Shown in pieces: positions 5,673 to 13,412 of a stretch of 16,626 nucleotides of DNA (position 1 is its first letter; each line of letters begins with the position of its first letter). Both the position numbers and the translations under genes were made by a program. The DNA is from Actinomycetes bacterium (GTDB lineage: Bacteria > Actinomycetota > Coriobacteriia > Coriobacteriales > JAEZXW01). Location of the stretch: NCBI GenBank assembly GCA_023419515.1, contig JAEZXW010000101.1, forward strand, positions 1-16,626. The letters run 5' to 3'. The notes below the pieces were generated by a model that was given only the letters and a program-made list of their open reading frames with translations, did not search any database and had not been told where the DNA came from.

Positions 5673-7202
5673 TTACGCTTGAGAAATGAGCCTCGAGCCT
5701 TGGGCAGTGTCTTCGATCTTAAGGTTAAGCGCTGCCAGTTGATCTCTGATCTGATCCGCAAGCACCCAGTTTTTCTCACTGCGCGCCACAGCACGGGCAT
5801 CAAGCAGAGCGGCTGCCGCGGCATTGACGTCATCACCGGTGTAGCCTACCAGCTCACAGGCATAGTCAATCAACGCGGGCGGAAGCGCCTCGGTCTTATC
5901 GGCACTCGCCAAATCAATACCAAAGACATCAAAGATCTCGGTGAGATAATCCGCCGTCTCATGAAGCACTTGAGCATCTTGCCCGTGAACACTGGCGCTC
6001 ATCGCCTCAACAGCAACGTTTACTTCAGTAACCAGTGCAAACAGAGCTGCTAGCGCACGTGGGGTGTTAAAATCGTCGTCCATCTCACGGATGACCTCAT
6101 CCTGCGTGGTAGCAAGTGCCGTAGCCAGTGTCTCTCGTGCGGTAGTAGTCACCCCAGCAGTCAGATCTTCGGTCAGAGCTCCCGCTGCCTGCGCCTGTGC
6201 CCGCTCGGTGATCTTATCGGCAGCCCAATGCGCATTGCGCACGCACGAGGTCAGGCGCTCAAGCGTACCCTGGGCGCCAACGAGACGCTCAAACGAAAAA
6301 TCGAGCGAACTGCGGTAATGTGTCAAAAGCATGAGCAAGCGCAAGGCGTGAGGATTGTGACCGGCAAGCACCTCGTGCAAGGTGTAGAAATTACCGAGAG
6401 ACTTGCTCATCTTTTCACCGTCAACGAGCAACATACCGGTATGCATCCAGTAATTGGCTAAGTCGTGATGCCAGCAGCACTCAGCCTGCGCGCACTCATT
6501 CTCGTGATGTGGAAACACAAGGTCACTGCCACCACCATGGATGTCGATAGGCATACCAAGATAGCGCTCAACCATAGCCGCGCACTCGGTATGCCAACCA
6601 GGACGACCTGCTCCCCAGGGAGAATCCCATGATGGCTCGTCGGGCTTGGCTGCCTTCCAAAGTGCAAAATCAAGCGGATCGTTTTTAAGCTCGCTCTGCT
6701 CGATACGAGCACCCGCCTTAAGCTCATCAATATCGCGATGCGACAGATGCCCATAGCGTTCAGCCTTGCGCACGGCAAAATACACGTCCCCGTTGCTTTC
6801 ATAAGCAAAACCCTGCTCAATCAAGGAGCTGATCATGCTGAGCATCGCCTCGATCTCCTCGGTTGCCTTAGGGCGAATATCGGGATCAAGAATGCCAAAA
6901 CTGCGCATGTCTTTGATGAAATGCTCGGTAAACTCAACAGCAACTTCATGTGAATCGATACCGCGCTCAAGCGCACGATTGATGATCTTATCGTCAACAT
7001 CGGTGACGTTTTGTGCGAAAGTCACCTCAAAACCGCGGTGTATAAGCCAACGCCTGATGATGTCGAACGAAAAAAAGGTGCGAGCATTACCGATGTGAAT
7101 GCGATCATAGACGGTCGGACCACAGACGTACATCCTGACCTTGCCTGGGATGATCGGGTTAAATTCACGCTTGGTTTTAGTATTTGAATCAAACAGCTGC
7201 AT
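5673..7202 (-). CDS. cysS: Cysteinyl-tRNA synthetase
   Basis: This 509-residue class I synthetase charges tRNA-Cys with cysteine. The Rossmann catalytic domain carries HIGN (36-39) and KMSKS (264-268). The zinc site that recognises the cysteine thiol is complete: C27, C207, H232 and E236, each within two residues of the E. coli positions (28, 209, 234, 238). The C-terminal part is the helical tRNA-binding region (about 310-509). The length is slightly greater than the usual 460-480. The ATG shares one base with the stop of cysE (TAATG), so the two are very likely translationally coupled. This joins cysteine synthesis to cysteine charging. Confidence 0.97.
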   Translation of the reverse strand: MQLFDSNTKTKREFNPIIPGKVRMYVCGPTVYDRIHIGNARTFFSFDIIRRWLIHRGFEVTFAQNVTDVDDKIINRALERGIDSHEVAVEFTEHFIKDMRSFGILDPDIRPKATEEIEAMLSMISSLIEQGFAYESNGDVYFAVRKAERYGHLSHRDIDELKAGARIEQSELKNDPLDFALWKAAKPDEPSWDSPWGAGRPGWHTECAAMVERYLGMPIDIHGGGSDLVFPHHENECAQAECCWHHDLANYWMHTGMLLVDGEKMSKSLGNFYTLHEVLAGHNPHALRLLMLLTHYRSSLDFSFERLVGAQGTLERLTSCVRNAHWAADKITERAQAQAAGALTEDLTAGVTTTARETLATALATTQDEVIREMDDDFNTPRALAALFALVTEVNVAVEAMSASVHGQDAQVLHETADYLTEIFDVFGIDLASADKTEALPPALIDYACELVGYTGDDVNAAAAALLDARAVARSEKNWVLADQIRDQLAALNLKIEDTAQGSRLISQA

Positions 7203-8002
7203 TACTTGAGCCCTTCCTGACCGAGCTCTTCTGCTTTGAGGCTCTCATTATTGAGCCCTTTCTTGCCGCAGGGTGAGCGCTTTTCAACCTCATCAAGGCA
7301 GGCTTCGAGCTCCTCGATACGCTTGGTGAGCGCAGCAATACGCCGCTCTGCCTCATGAACACTCTCATCGACCGGGTCGGGCAGATACTCACGACGATCG
7401 ACATTTGCACGGCGGGTAACCTCTGCCTTTGCCTCGGCCTCGGTTTTGCAGTTGAGCTTTTGCTCGGGCGTATGCACGCGCTTTCCACTCGTCGTGACAA
7501 TGTGGCCAGGAACACCAATTACGGTGCAGCCAGCTGGTGTATCCTTAACCACTACCGCGCCGCCGCCAACCTTTACATCATCCTCAAGCGTAATGTTGCC
7601 GAGCACCTTAGCACCAACGCCAACCATCACGCGGTTTTTGAGCGTAGGGTGACGCTTGCCGATCTCTTTACCGGTACCGCCGAGGGTAACTCCCTGATAG
7701 AGCATGCAGTCATCACCGATGATCGTGGTTTCTCCAATCACCACTCCCATGCCGTGGTCAATCACAAAACGCCTGCCAATCGTGGCTCCCGGGTGAATCT
7801 CGACGCCAAACTTGCGACGAGACCTCGTCGCCAAATAGCGCGCGAGCCCCTTAAAGCCGTGATTCCATAACCAATGGTGGCGACGATACGCCCAGATCGC
7901 CCGCATACCAGGGTAGTTCAAAAACGCAGACAGCAACGAATTAGTCGCTGCGGGATCACGCTCTTTGATCGCTGCGACATCCTCAAAAAAATGTTTCAAC
8001 AT
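7202..8002 (-). CDS. cysE: Serine O-acetyltransferase
   Basis: This 266-residue protein makes O-acetylserine from serine and acetyl-CoA, the first step of cysteine synthesis. A short helical N-terminal domain (1-65) is followed by a left-handed beta-helix of hexapeptide repeats (about 66-170). The catalytic DHGMGVVIGET block (82-92), LGGTGKEIGKRHPTL (107-121) and the GVPGHIV end (163-169) match the family. A charged coiled-coil-like tail follows (about 175-266: AERRIAALTKRIEELEACLDE and a Lys/Glu-rich end), which ordinary CysE proteins do not have at this length. The AAAGGA ribosome binding site lies within the 12-base gap after ispF. The stop overlaps the cysS start by one base. The tail may affect trimerisation or binding of the next enzyme in the pathway (inference). 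Confidence 0.95.
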   Translation of the reverse strand: MLKHFFEDVAAIKERDPAATNSLLSAFLNYPGMRAIWAYRRHHWLWNHGFKGLARYLATRSRRKFGVEIHPGATIGRRFVIDHGMGVVIGETTIIGDDCMLYQGVTLGGTGKEIGKRHPTLKNRVMVGVGAKVLGNITLEDDVKVGGGAVVVKDTPAGCTVIGVPGHIVTTSGKRVHTPEQKLNCKTEAEAKAEVTRRANVDRREYLPDPVDESVHEAERRIAALTKRIEELEACLDEVEKRSPCGKKGLNNESLKAEELGQEGLK

Positions 8003-8014
8003 AATGATGTTCCT

Positions 8015-8506
8015 TTAAGCACTCGTATGAGACCGCTCAAGCAGACAAACCGTCCACACCGCAATGCCTTCTTCTCGACCAACAAACCCAAGACGTTCGG
8101 TGGTGCTTGCCTTCACGCCCACCTGCGAAATGTCAACGCCTAATGCTCGTGAAAGGCAACATCGCATGTCCTCTCGATAGGGCGAGAGTTTAGGGGCTTG
8201 AGCTGCAATAACGCAGTCGAGATCAACGAGCTTGAAACCTTCTTGGTGCATGAGTTTGACTACGTGCTTCAAAAGCTGGATCGAGTCTGCACCTTTATAA
8301 GCTGGATCGGTATCAGGAAAAAGTTTGCCGATATCGCCCAAACGCATGGCCGAAAGAATGGCATCCATGACCGCGTGGGTAAGCACATCAGCATCGCTGT
8401 GTCCAAGAAGTCCCTGGCTGTGCTCAATCGTGACGCCTCCCAAAATGAGGGGGCGACTTGGGTCAAACGCATGAACATCAAATCCGATACCGACTCGTGA
8501 GGCCAT
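8015..8506 (-). CDS. ispF: 2-C-methyl-D-erythritol 2,4-cyclodiphosphate synthase
   Basis: This 163-residue enzyme forms the cyclic diphosphate in the fifth step of the MEP pathway to isopentenyl diphosphate. It shows the whole signature of the family. GFDVHAF (8-14) and VLTHAVMDA (41-49) give the zinc ligands D10, H12 and H44. GHSDADV (35-41), DIGKLFPDTDP (58-68), KASTTERLGFVGREEGI and normal length complete the match. It follows ispD by 12 bases and precedes cysE by 12 bases, the same ispD-ispF-(gltX)-cysE order as in Bacillus but without gltX. Confidence 0.97.
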   Translation of the reverse strand: MASRVGIGFDVHAFDPSRPLILGGVTIEHSQGLLGHSDADVLTHAVMDAILSAMRLGDIGKLFPDTDPAYKGADSIQLLKHVVKLMHQEGFKLVDLDCVIAAQAPKLSPYREDMRCCLSRALGVDISQVGVKASTTERLGFVGREEGIAVWTVCLLERSHTSA

Positions 8507-8518
8507 TGATGCGTGATC

Positions 8519-9379
8519 CTATCCGTTGTGCTCGCCAGCATGATGAGCTGTCAAGCGAGTTTGCAAAGCAGCGATAACCGGACCGATGTCTTCGGGCACG
8601 GTTACCTTGATATTGTTGCGGGATGAGCCCACCAGCAGTACCTTACCGCCGATGCGCTCAACCAACGATGAATCATCAGTTCCCACATAGCCCTCAGACA
8701 TTGCAGCTGCATGCGCCTGTCGCAAAATCTGCGCATGGAAGATCTGCGGGGTTTGTGCGATCCAGAACATCGAGCGATCGGGAGTGCCCACGATCTTATC
8801 ACCCTCGATAACCTTCATCGTATCAATTGCTGGGTGACCAACAACGACGCCATCGGCATCAAGCGTGCCCTTGAGCACGTTAAGCGCGTGCATAATAAGA
8901 TCGGCCGTGACCAGCGGGCGGGCACCGTCGTGAATAGCAATGTATTCATAATCATAAGAAGCAGCAAGCGCAATACCGTTGAGCGCAGACTCCTGGCGCA
9001 GGATGCCTGCCTGAGCAAAATCAATCGGCGTCTCAAAGTTAAACGGATCGACTGCGGTCTCGCGATACTCTTCGATGCGGCTCGCCGGACACACCACCAC
9101 GATGCGAGCAACCTGCTCACAAGCATCAAAGGCAGAGAGCGTCCAACTCAACAGTGGACGACCGAGCACCTCGATCATCTGCTTGCCCTTGCGATACCCA
9201 AAGCGATCACCAGAGCCGCCAGCCAGAATCACCGCAATCGTATCTGCCTTCTTACCGATAGCACTGTGCGGAAACGGCTCTGCCTTTGAAAGCTGATCGT
9301 CACAGACAAACCGATTAAAGAGTGGCCCGGTGATTGAGGGTGATCCACCTACGGGGTCACTGATATTGCTCGTCGTCAA
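8519..9379 (-). CDS. ispD: 2-C-methyl-D-erythritol 4-phosphate cytidylyltransferase
   Basis: This enzyme joins CTP to methylerythritol phosphate, the third step of the MEP pathway. The nucleotide-binding loop LAGGSGDRFG (52-61 from the chosen start), the QESALNG block, HDGARPLV (150-157), DTMK, QTPQIF and TDDSSLVE (234-241) identify it. The start is uncertain. The open frame reaches a GTG at 9415, inside the end of the disA frame. I prefer a TTG at 9379, because AAGGAAG lies about 7 bases before it, just after the disA-frame stop. There is no ATG in the frame before the catalytic loop. Either start leaves an N-terminal extension of about 45-60 residues not seen in the usual 225-235-residue enzyme. 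It forms a tight unit with ispF. Confidence 0.92.
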   Translation of the reverse strand: MTTSNISDPVGGSPSITGPLFNRFVCDDQLSKAEPFPHSAIGKKADTIAVILAGGSGDRFGYRKGKQMIEVLGRPLLSWTLSAFDACEQVARIVVVCPASRIEEYRETAVDPFNFETPIDFAQAGILRQESALNGIALAASYDYEYIAIHDGARPLVTADLIMHALNVLKGTLDADGVVVGHPAIDTMKVIEGDKIVGTPDRSMFWIAQTPQIFHAQILRQAHAAAMSEGYVGTDDSSLVERIGGKVLLVGSSRNNIKVTVPEDIGPVIAALQTRLTAHHAGEHNG

Positions 9380-9396
9380 AGCAGGTACTTCCTTTT

Positions 9397-9753
9397 CTAC
9401 TTTCGCTTGCCCCACATGCGATAGAGGCTATCGAGAACCAGTGATGGATTGGAAACTCCAAAGTCGCTTAAAAGCTCAGGCTCTTGTGAGATAGCCTGAA
9501 TCAGTGCTGGTAGATTACCAAAAGCTTCGGCAATCTGGAGCGCCGTAATATTGGTGATCGTAGATACGCGTGAGAGAGTGCGCATACCACGTGGAGTAAT
9601 GACCGTATCTTCGTCAAAGCCAGGATAGCCGAGCGCCTCAGCCACATATTGAGGGTCATTCATCTGGCGCGGGGTAAACTCGGCAAAGAACTCCTTAATT
9701 CGACATGCTTCATCAGCACTCGATATCGCTGCATAATCGCGGATCGTGAGCGT
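9397..9753 (-). pseudogene. disA: C-terminal part of DisA (DNA-binding domain), cut off by an in-frame stop
   Basis: Directly after the TAA at 9754-9756 the same frame stays open for 118 codons and ends at TAG 9397. It continues the DisA protein: TLTIRDYA, a short linker, then a region with ALGYPGFDEDTVITPRGMRTL and a helical end (AEAFGNLPALIQAI to YRMWGKRK). These match the C-terminal helix-hairpin-helix domain that lets DisA bind branched DNA. Where relatives carry a GIG-type hairpin, this protein has FGVSNP, so the motif is also less typical. The first internal ATG (9663) has no ribosome binding site, so independent translation is unlikely. With the N-terminal part the full frame would be about 349 residues, close to the usual 350-360. 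Confidence 0.8.
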
Positions 9754-10446
9754 TTAGATCTCCTCGACGTTGCTTGTGAGCTGCTCAGCTTGCATCTTGA
9801 GTACCTCAGCCTTGTTGCCGAGCTGCATTATAATTTCATCGAGCAAATCGCGGATGGACTGAAGAGACTGAAAATGCGCAAAGAGCGTCGTGAGGTCCGT
9901 GAGGGTGACGTAGTCGTCAAACTCGAGCGAGGTGATACGGCGCAGATGAGCATCGAGTGACGTGCGCTCAGCCTCGAGTGCCGAGAGGAACTGGTTACCT
10001 TCGTTGATAAGGTCGTTGACATTCTTGAGCTGGATGTTTTTACCCGAGAGATACATGCTCACGATGGCTCGACGCTCGCTGACCGAAACGATAAGAGCAT
10101 CCGTGGCCATACTCATGCGCGCTGCGGTGCGATGCCGCATACCGGTCTCTGAGGTCGGGAGAGTTGAATCGGGGTTGAGGTGAAAATTCGCTCGCACGAT
10201 GGTGCTCAAATCGTCATCCACGACAATTGCACCATCCATCTTAGAAAGCTCAAAGAGGCGGTGCGAGGTAAACGCGATGCTGAGCGGAAAACCATCGTTG
10301 CCCGTAGCAAGCACGCGCTCGGTATCACCGATACAGATCAGCGCTCCTAGTCGGGCTGCGATAATCATGTCGAGTGCTGTGCGAAGTGCTGTGCCAGGTG
10401 CAGTCATCGCAATCGCTTGTCGGGCGCGCTCATCAAGCCTTCCCAT
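9754..10446 (-). CDS. disA: Diadenylate cyclase DisA, truncated before its DNA-binding domain
   Basis: This frame gives 230 residues ending at a TAA. It holds the complete DAC domain that joins two ATP into cyclic di-AMP, with the catalytic DGA (71-73) and RHRTA (104-108). The long helical linker follows (about 145-230) and ends NVEEI. The ATG at 10446 was chosen over an upstream TTG because AAGGAGG lies 5 bases before it. A full DisA needs about 120 more residues, which are present in the same frame after the stop (9397-9753). If made, the truncated protein could still assemble and make c-di-AMP but would lack the domain that senses DNA branches (inference from known DisA structure). In Bacillus, disA follows clpC and radA; here it follows clpC at 202 bases without radA. 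The stop may be a mutation, strain-specific decay or a sequencing error. Confidence 0.88.
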   Translation of the reverse strand: MGRLDERARQAIAMTAPGTALRTALDMIIAARLGALICIGDTERVLATGNDGFPLSIAFTSHRLFELSKMDGAIVVDDDLSTIVRANFHLNPDSTLPTSETGMRHRTAARMSMATDALIVSVSERRAIVSMYLSGKNIQLKNVNDLINEGNQFLSALEAERTSLDAHLRRITSLEFDDYVTLTDLTTLFAHFQSLQSIRDLLDEIIMQLGNKAEVLKMQAEQLTSNVEEI

Positions 10447-10594
10447 CAACCCCTCCTTTCTTATTACTGACACCAAAGCCCAAGTTGTTTGAATGCTTAA
10501 GTGCTGTGTATCTGCGGCTGTCTAAACTCAACTTATGCCATGCAGCTCATGCAATACAGCTCTCATCATGTGATGTACGATTCATCTTAACGCA

Positions 10595-10625
10595 AAGGCT
10601 CTGCATCAATCATGAGCAGAGCCTT
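10595..10625 (-). terminator. Hairpin between clpC and disA, possible weak terminator
   Basis: A perfect 10-pair stem, AAGGCTCTGC/GCAGAGCCTT (10595-10604 and 10616-10625) with an 11-base loop, lies 24 bases after the clpC stop. No T run follows on the minus strand, so full intrinsic termination is doubtful. It could reduce read-through into disA or protect the upstream mRNA end. Confidence 0.45.
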
Positions 10626-10648
10626 ATCTCTTTCGCTAAATTTACGGA

Positions 10649-13387
10649 TTAACCCGAGGTTGTTGCGCTGGTTCCTCCACTCAATCCAGAACTTGAGGTT
10701 CCACCGTTCCCTCTCATGGCATGACCATCGTCAAAGCTACTCAGTGATCGCATGTAGCGCTTGAGCGAAGCGTTGGTATCACGATCAGCTAGCGATTCGT
10801 GTTGGCTGAGCGTTGGAATCTCACCTTTGCCGAGTCTAAAGGCGATCTTGGTACCCGTGGTGCCGCCCTCGGCACTCTCGACATCCTCGTCAGGCATTGC
10901 ATCAGCGATGATGTAGTCGCCCTCGTGCCACTTGCCCTCAAGTAGCTCCTCAGACAGCGGATCTTCGACAAGTGTCTGAATCGCGCGACGCAACGGACGG
11001 GCCCCATAGGCATGATCATTGCCCTGCGCCACGATAATTTCTTTTGCTGCGCTCGTAAGCTCGAGTGCCATGCCCTGAGCAATCAGGCGGCTCTGCAGAT
11101 CGGCAACCAGCAGGTCAACAATCTCAAAGAGTTCGTCATGGGTGAGCGTCTTAAAGACCACAATCTCATCGAGTCGGTTCAAAAACTCTGGCTTAAAGAG
11201 CTTTTTGACCTCGCTCATCACATTTTGCTTAATCTCGGCGTCGCTCAAACCACGCTTGGATGACGCTGAAAAACCGAGTGGCGTATCGGTAGCAATCTCA
11301 CGGGCACCGACGTTTGAGGTCATAATGATGATCGTATTACGAAAATCGACCTGCCTGCCCTGACCATCGGTCAAGCGCCCCTCTTCAAAGATCTGCAGCA
11401 AAATATTAAAGACATCTGGATGCGCCTTTTCGATCTCGTCAAAAAGCAGGATCGAATATGGTCGCTGACGAACAGCAGTCGTGAGCTGGCCGCCCTCGTC
11501 ATAACCGACATAACCTGGAGGTGAGCCAATCAGGCGCTGAACAGAGAACTTCTCCATGTATTCGCTCATATCAAAAGTGATCAGCGCCTCATCGCTGTCA
11601 AACAAAAACGAGGCAAGCGCCTTAGAAAGCTCAGTTTTACCGACACCAGATGGGCCAAGGAACAAGAATGATCCACTTGGGCGACGAGGATCTTTGAGAC
11701 CTGCGCGTGAGCGCCTCATGGCACGAGATACCGAGCTCACCGCCTCATGCTGGCCGACGATGCGCTCATGCAAGATTGATTCCATGCGCAGCAGCTTGTC
11801 GCCCTGAGTCTCGGTGACTGAAGTAACGGGCACGCCGCTCATGCGTGAGACCACATCAGCAATGTGCTCAGGAGTTACTTCACGGATAGTGTCTTGCTCA
11901 GATGAGCGCCACTGCTGTTCAAACTCACTGCGCTGAGCAAGTAGGCCCTGCTCCTTATCGCGCCACGAAGCTGCCTCTTCAAAGGCTTGCGCCTCAATTG
12001 CCTTGGTTTTAGCGGCAGTCACTTCTTGCAGCTCAGCATCGATCGCCACAATTTCTGGCGGCATCTCTTGACCGACGAGGCGAATGCGAGCGCCTGCCTC
12101 ATCGAGCACGTCAACCGCCTTATCAGGCAAAAAACGATCTTGGATATAGCGATCAGAAAGCGAAATCGCCGCGCTGATCGCCTCAGGCGTATAGCGCACG
12201 TGGTGAAAACTCTCGTAGGTATCAACCAAGCCGAGTAGAATCTCAAACGCCTGTTCCTTAGTGGGCTCGTTGACCATGATAGGCTGAAAACGACGCTTAA
12301 ATGCTGAGTCGCGCTCAAGTCGCTTGCGGTACTCATCGAGGGTCGTCGCACCGATGATCTGGATATCACCACGAGAAAGCGCGGGCTTTAAGATGGAGGC
12401 ACCATCAATTGAGCCTTCGGCTGATCCCGCGCCAACGAGCATGTGCATCTCATCAACAAAAAGGATGATGTCTCCTGCCTCTTGCACCTCGGCGATGATG
12501 GTTTTAAGACGCTCCTCAAACTCACCGCGGTAGCGCGAACCAGCAACGATTGAAGCAACGTCGAGGGTCAACAAGCGCTTGTGTTGCAAAATCTCGGGGA
12601 CTTCTCCACTCACAATGAGCTGCGCCAATCCCTCAGCAAGCGCAGTCTTTCCAACACCAGGATCACCCAAGATGAGCGGGTTATTCTTAAAGCGGCGAGC
12701 CAGCACCTGGATCATACGCTCAATCTCAGCACTTCTACCAATGACTGGATCAAGCTTGCCCTCACGGGCGCGCTCAGTGAGATCGATTGAATGATCGACG
12801 AGAAGGCTTCCTGAGCCCTCCTCATGCTCTTGCTGCATGGGGCCACCCATACCAAACATCCCAAACGGACCAGGCCCTTGGCTTGGTCGTGAAGGTCGAG
12901 ATGATCCCGTTGATGCGCTTGACTTGCGCGGGCTTGCAAAGGGCGACTTTTTTGCCTTGGTGATAAACTGCATCGTCGTCTCGCGAAGACTCATGATCGA
13001 CACATCAAGACCCAAAAATACTCGGATGGCCGCGCAGCCCTCGACGCGCAAGATACCTAAAAACAAGTGTTCAGGCGCAATATGCGTCTGATTAAGGATA
13101 AGGGATTCTTTGAGCGCTCCCTCAAGCGCGAGCTTGGCATTGTGCGTAAACGGAACGTGACCACCAGCATTTGAAAAGTGGTTATACGCAGAACGCTTAA
13201 CCTCCTCTTCAACTTTTTCACGTTTGACGTTGAACACAGCCAAAACCTGGGAAGGAATCGACTGCTCATCAGCCAAAAGTGCAAGCAGGATGTGCTCGGT
13301 TCCGACGTAATTGGCATCAGATTCGGAGGCAAGGCTTTGCGCGCGGGCTAATACCGCATTGGCATCATCGTTGAACTTTTCAAACAT
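10649..13387 (-). CDS. clpC: ClpC-type AAA+ unfoldase, ClpP partner
   Basis: This 912-residue ATPase unfolds proteins and feeds them to the ClpP protease. In order it has two Clp N-terminal repeats (about 1-145), a Ser/Pro/Gly/Met-rich linker (about 148-192), and a first AAA+ module with Walker A GDPGVGKT (241-248) and Walker B ILFVDE (308-313). A UVR-like helical middle region follows (IEAQAFEEAASWRDKE, 464-479), then a second AAA+ module with Walker A GPSGVGKT (578-585) and Walker B LLFDEIE (647-653). The LGF in TPLGFSAS fits the loop that docks on ClpP. The middle region marks ClpC rather than ClpA or ClpB. The C-terminus ends in a Gly/Ser/Thr-rich tail. GGGGGAGGG precedes the ATG, 25 bases after lysS. 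No ctsR, mcsA or mcsB precede it and no CIRCE or HAIR-like repeat is visible in the gap, so control differs from Bacillus. Confidence 0.96.
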   Translation of the reverse strand: MFEKFNDDANAVLARAQSLASESDANYVGTEHILLALLADEQSIPSQVLAVFNVKREKVEEEVKRSAYNHFSNAGGHVPFTHNAKLALEGALKESLILNQTHIAPEHLFLGILRVEGCAAIRVFLGLDVSIMSLRETTMQFITKAKKSPFASPRKSSASTGSSRPSRPSQGPGPFGMFGMGGPMQQEHEEGSGSLLVDHSIDLTERAREGKLDPVIGRSAEIERMIQVLARRFKNNPLILGDPGVGKTALAEGLAQLIVSGEVPEILQHKRLLTLDVASIVAGSRYRGEFEERLKTIIAEVQEAGDIILFVDEMHMLVGAGSAEGSIDGASILKPALSRGDIQIIGATTLDEYRKRLERDSAFKRRFQPIMVNEPTKEQAFEILLGLVDTYESFHHVRYTPEAISAAISLSDRYIQDRFLPDKAVDVLDEAGARIRLVGQEMPPEIVAIDAELQEVTAAKTKAIEAQAFEEAASWRDKEQGLLAQRSEFEQQWRSSEQDTIREVTPEHIADVVSRMSGVPVTSVTETQGDKLLRMESILHERIVGQHEAVSSVSRAMRRSRAGLKDPRRPSGSFLFLGPSGVGKTELSKALASFLFDSDEALITFDMSEYMEKFSVQRLIGSPPGYVGYDEGGQLTTAVRQRPYSILLFDEIEKAHPDVFNILLQIFEEGRLTDGQGRQVDFRNTIIIMTSNVGAREIATDTPLGFSASSKRGLSDAEIKQNVMSEVKKLFKPEFLNRLDEIVVFKTLTHDELFEIVDLLVADLQSRLIAQGMALELTSAAKEIIVAQGNDHAYGARPLRRAIQTLVEDPLSEELLEGKWHEGDYIIADAMPDEDVESAEGGTTGTKIAFRLGKGEIPTLSQHESLADRDTNASLKRYMRSLSSFDDGHAMRGNGGTSSSGLSGGTSATTSG

Positions 13388-13412
13388 GGCACCCTCCCCC
13401 GGTGGTGATCAG

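Noticed and set aside
8519..9415. GTG at 9415 as the ispD start
   Set aside because: It lies inside the end of the disA frame without a clear ribosome binding site. The TTG at 9379 has AAGGAAG at good spacing. The GTG remains possible.
9397..9663. Independent small gene from ATG 9663 encoding only the DisA tail
   Set aside because: There is no ribosome binding site before this ATG and the frame is continuous with disA through a single stop, so it is a remnant rather than a gene of its own.
2556..9756. Stop-codon reassignment or a suppressor tRNA explaining both broken genes
   Set aside because: The two internal stops differ (TAG in the toxin, TAA in disA), and many other genes here end normally at TAA or TAG. 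Independent mutations or sequence errors are simpler.
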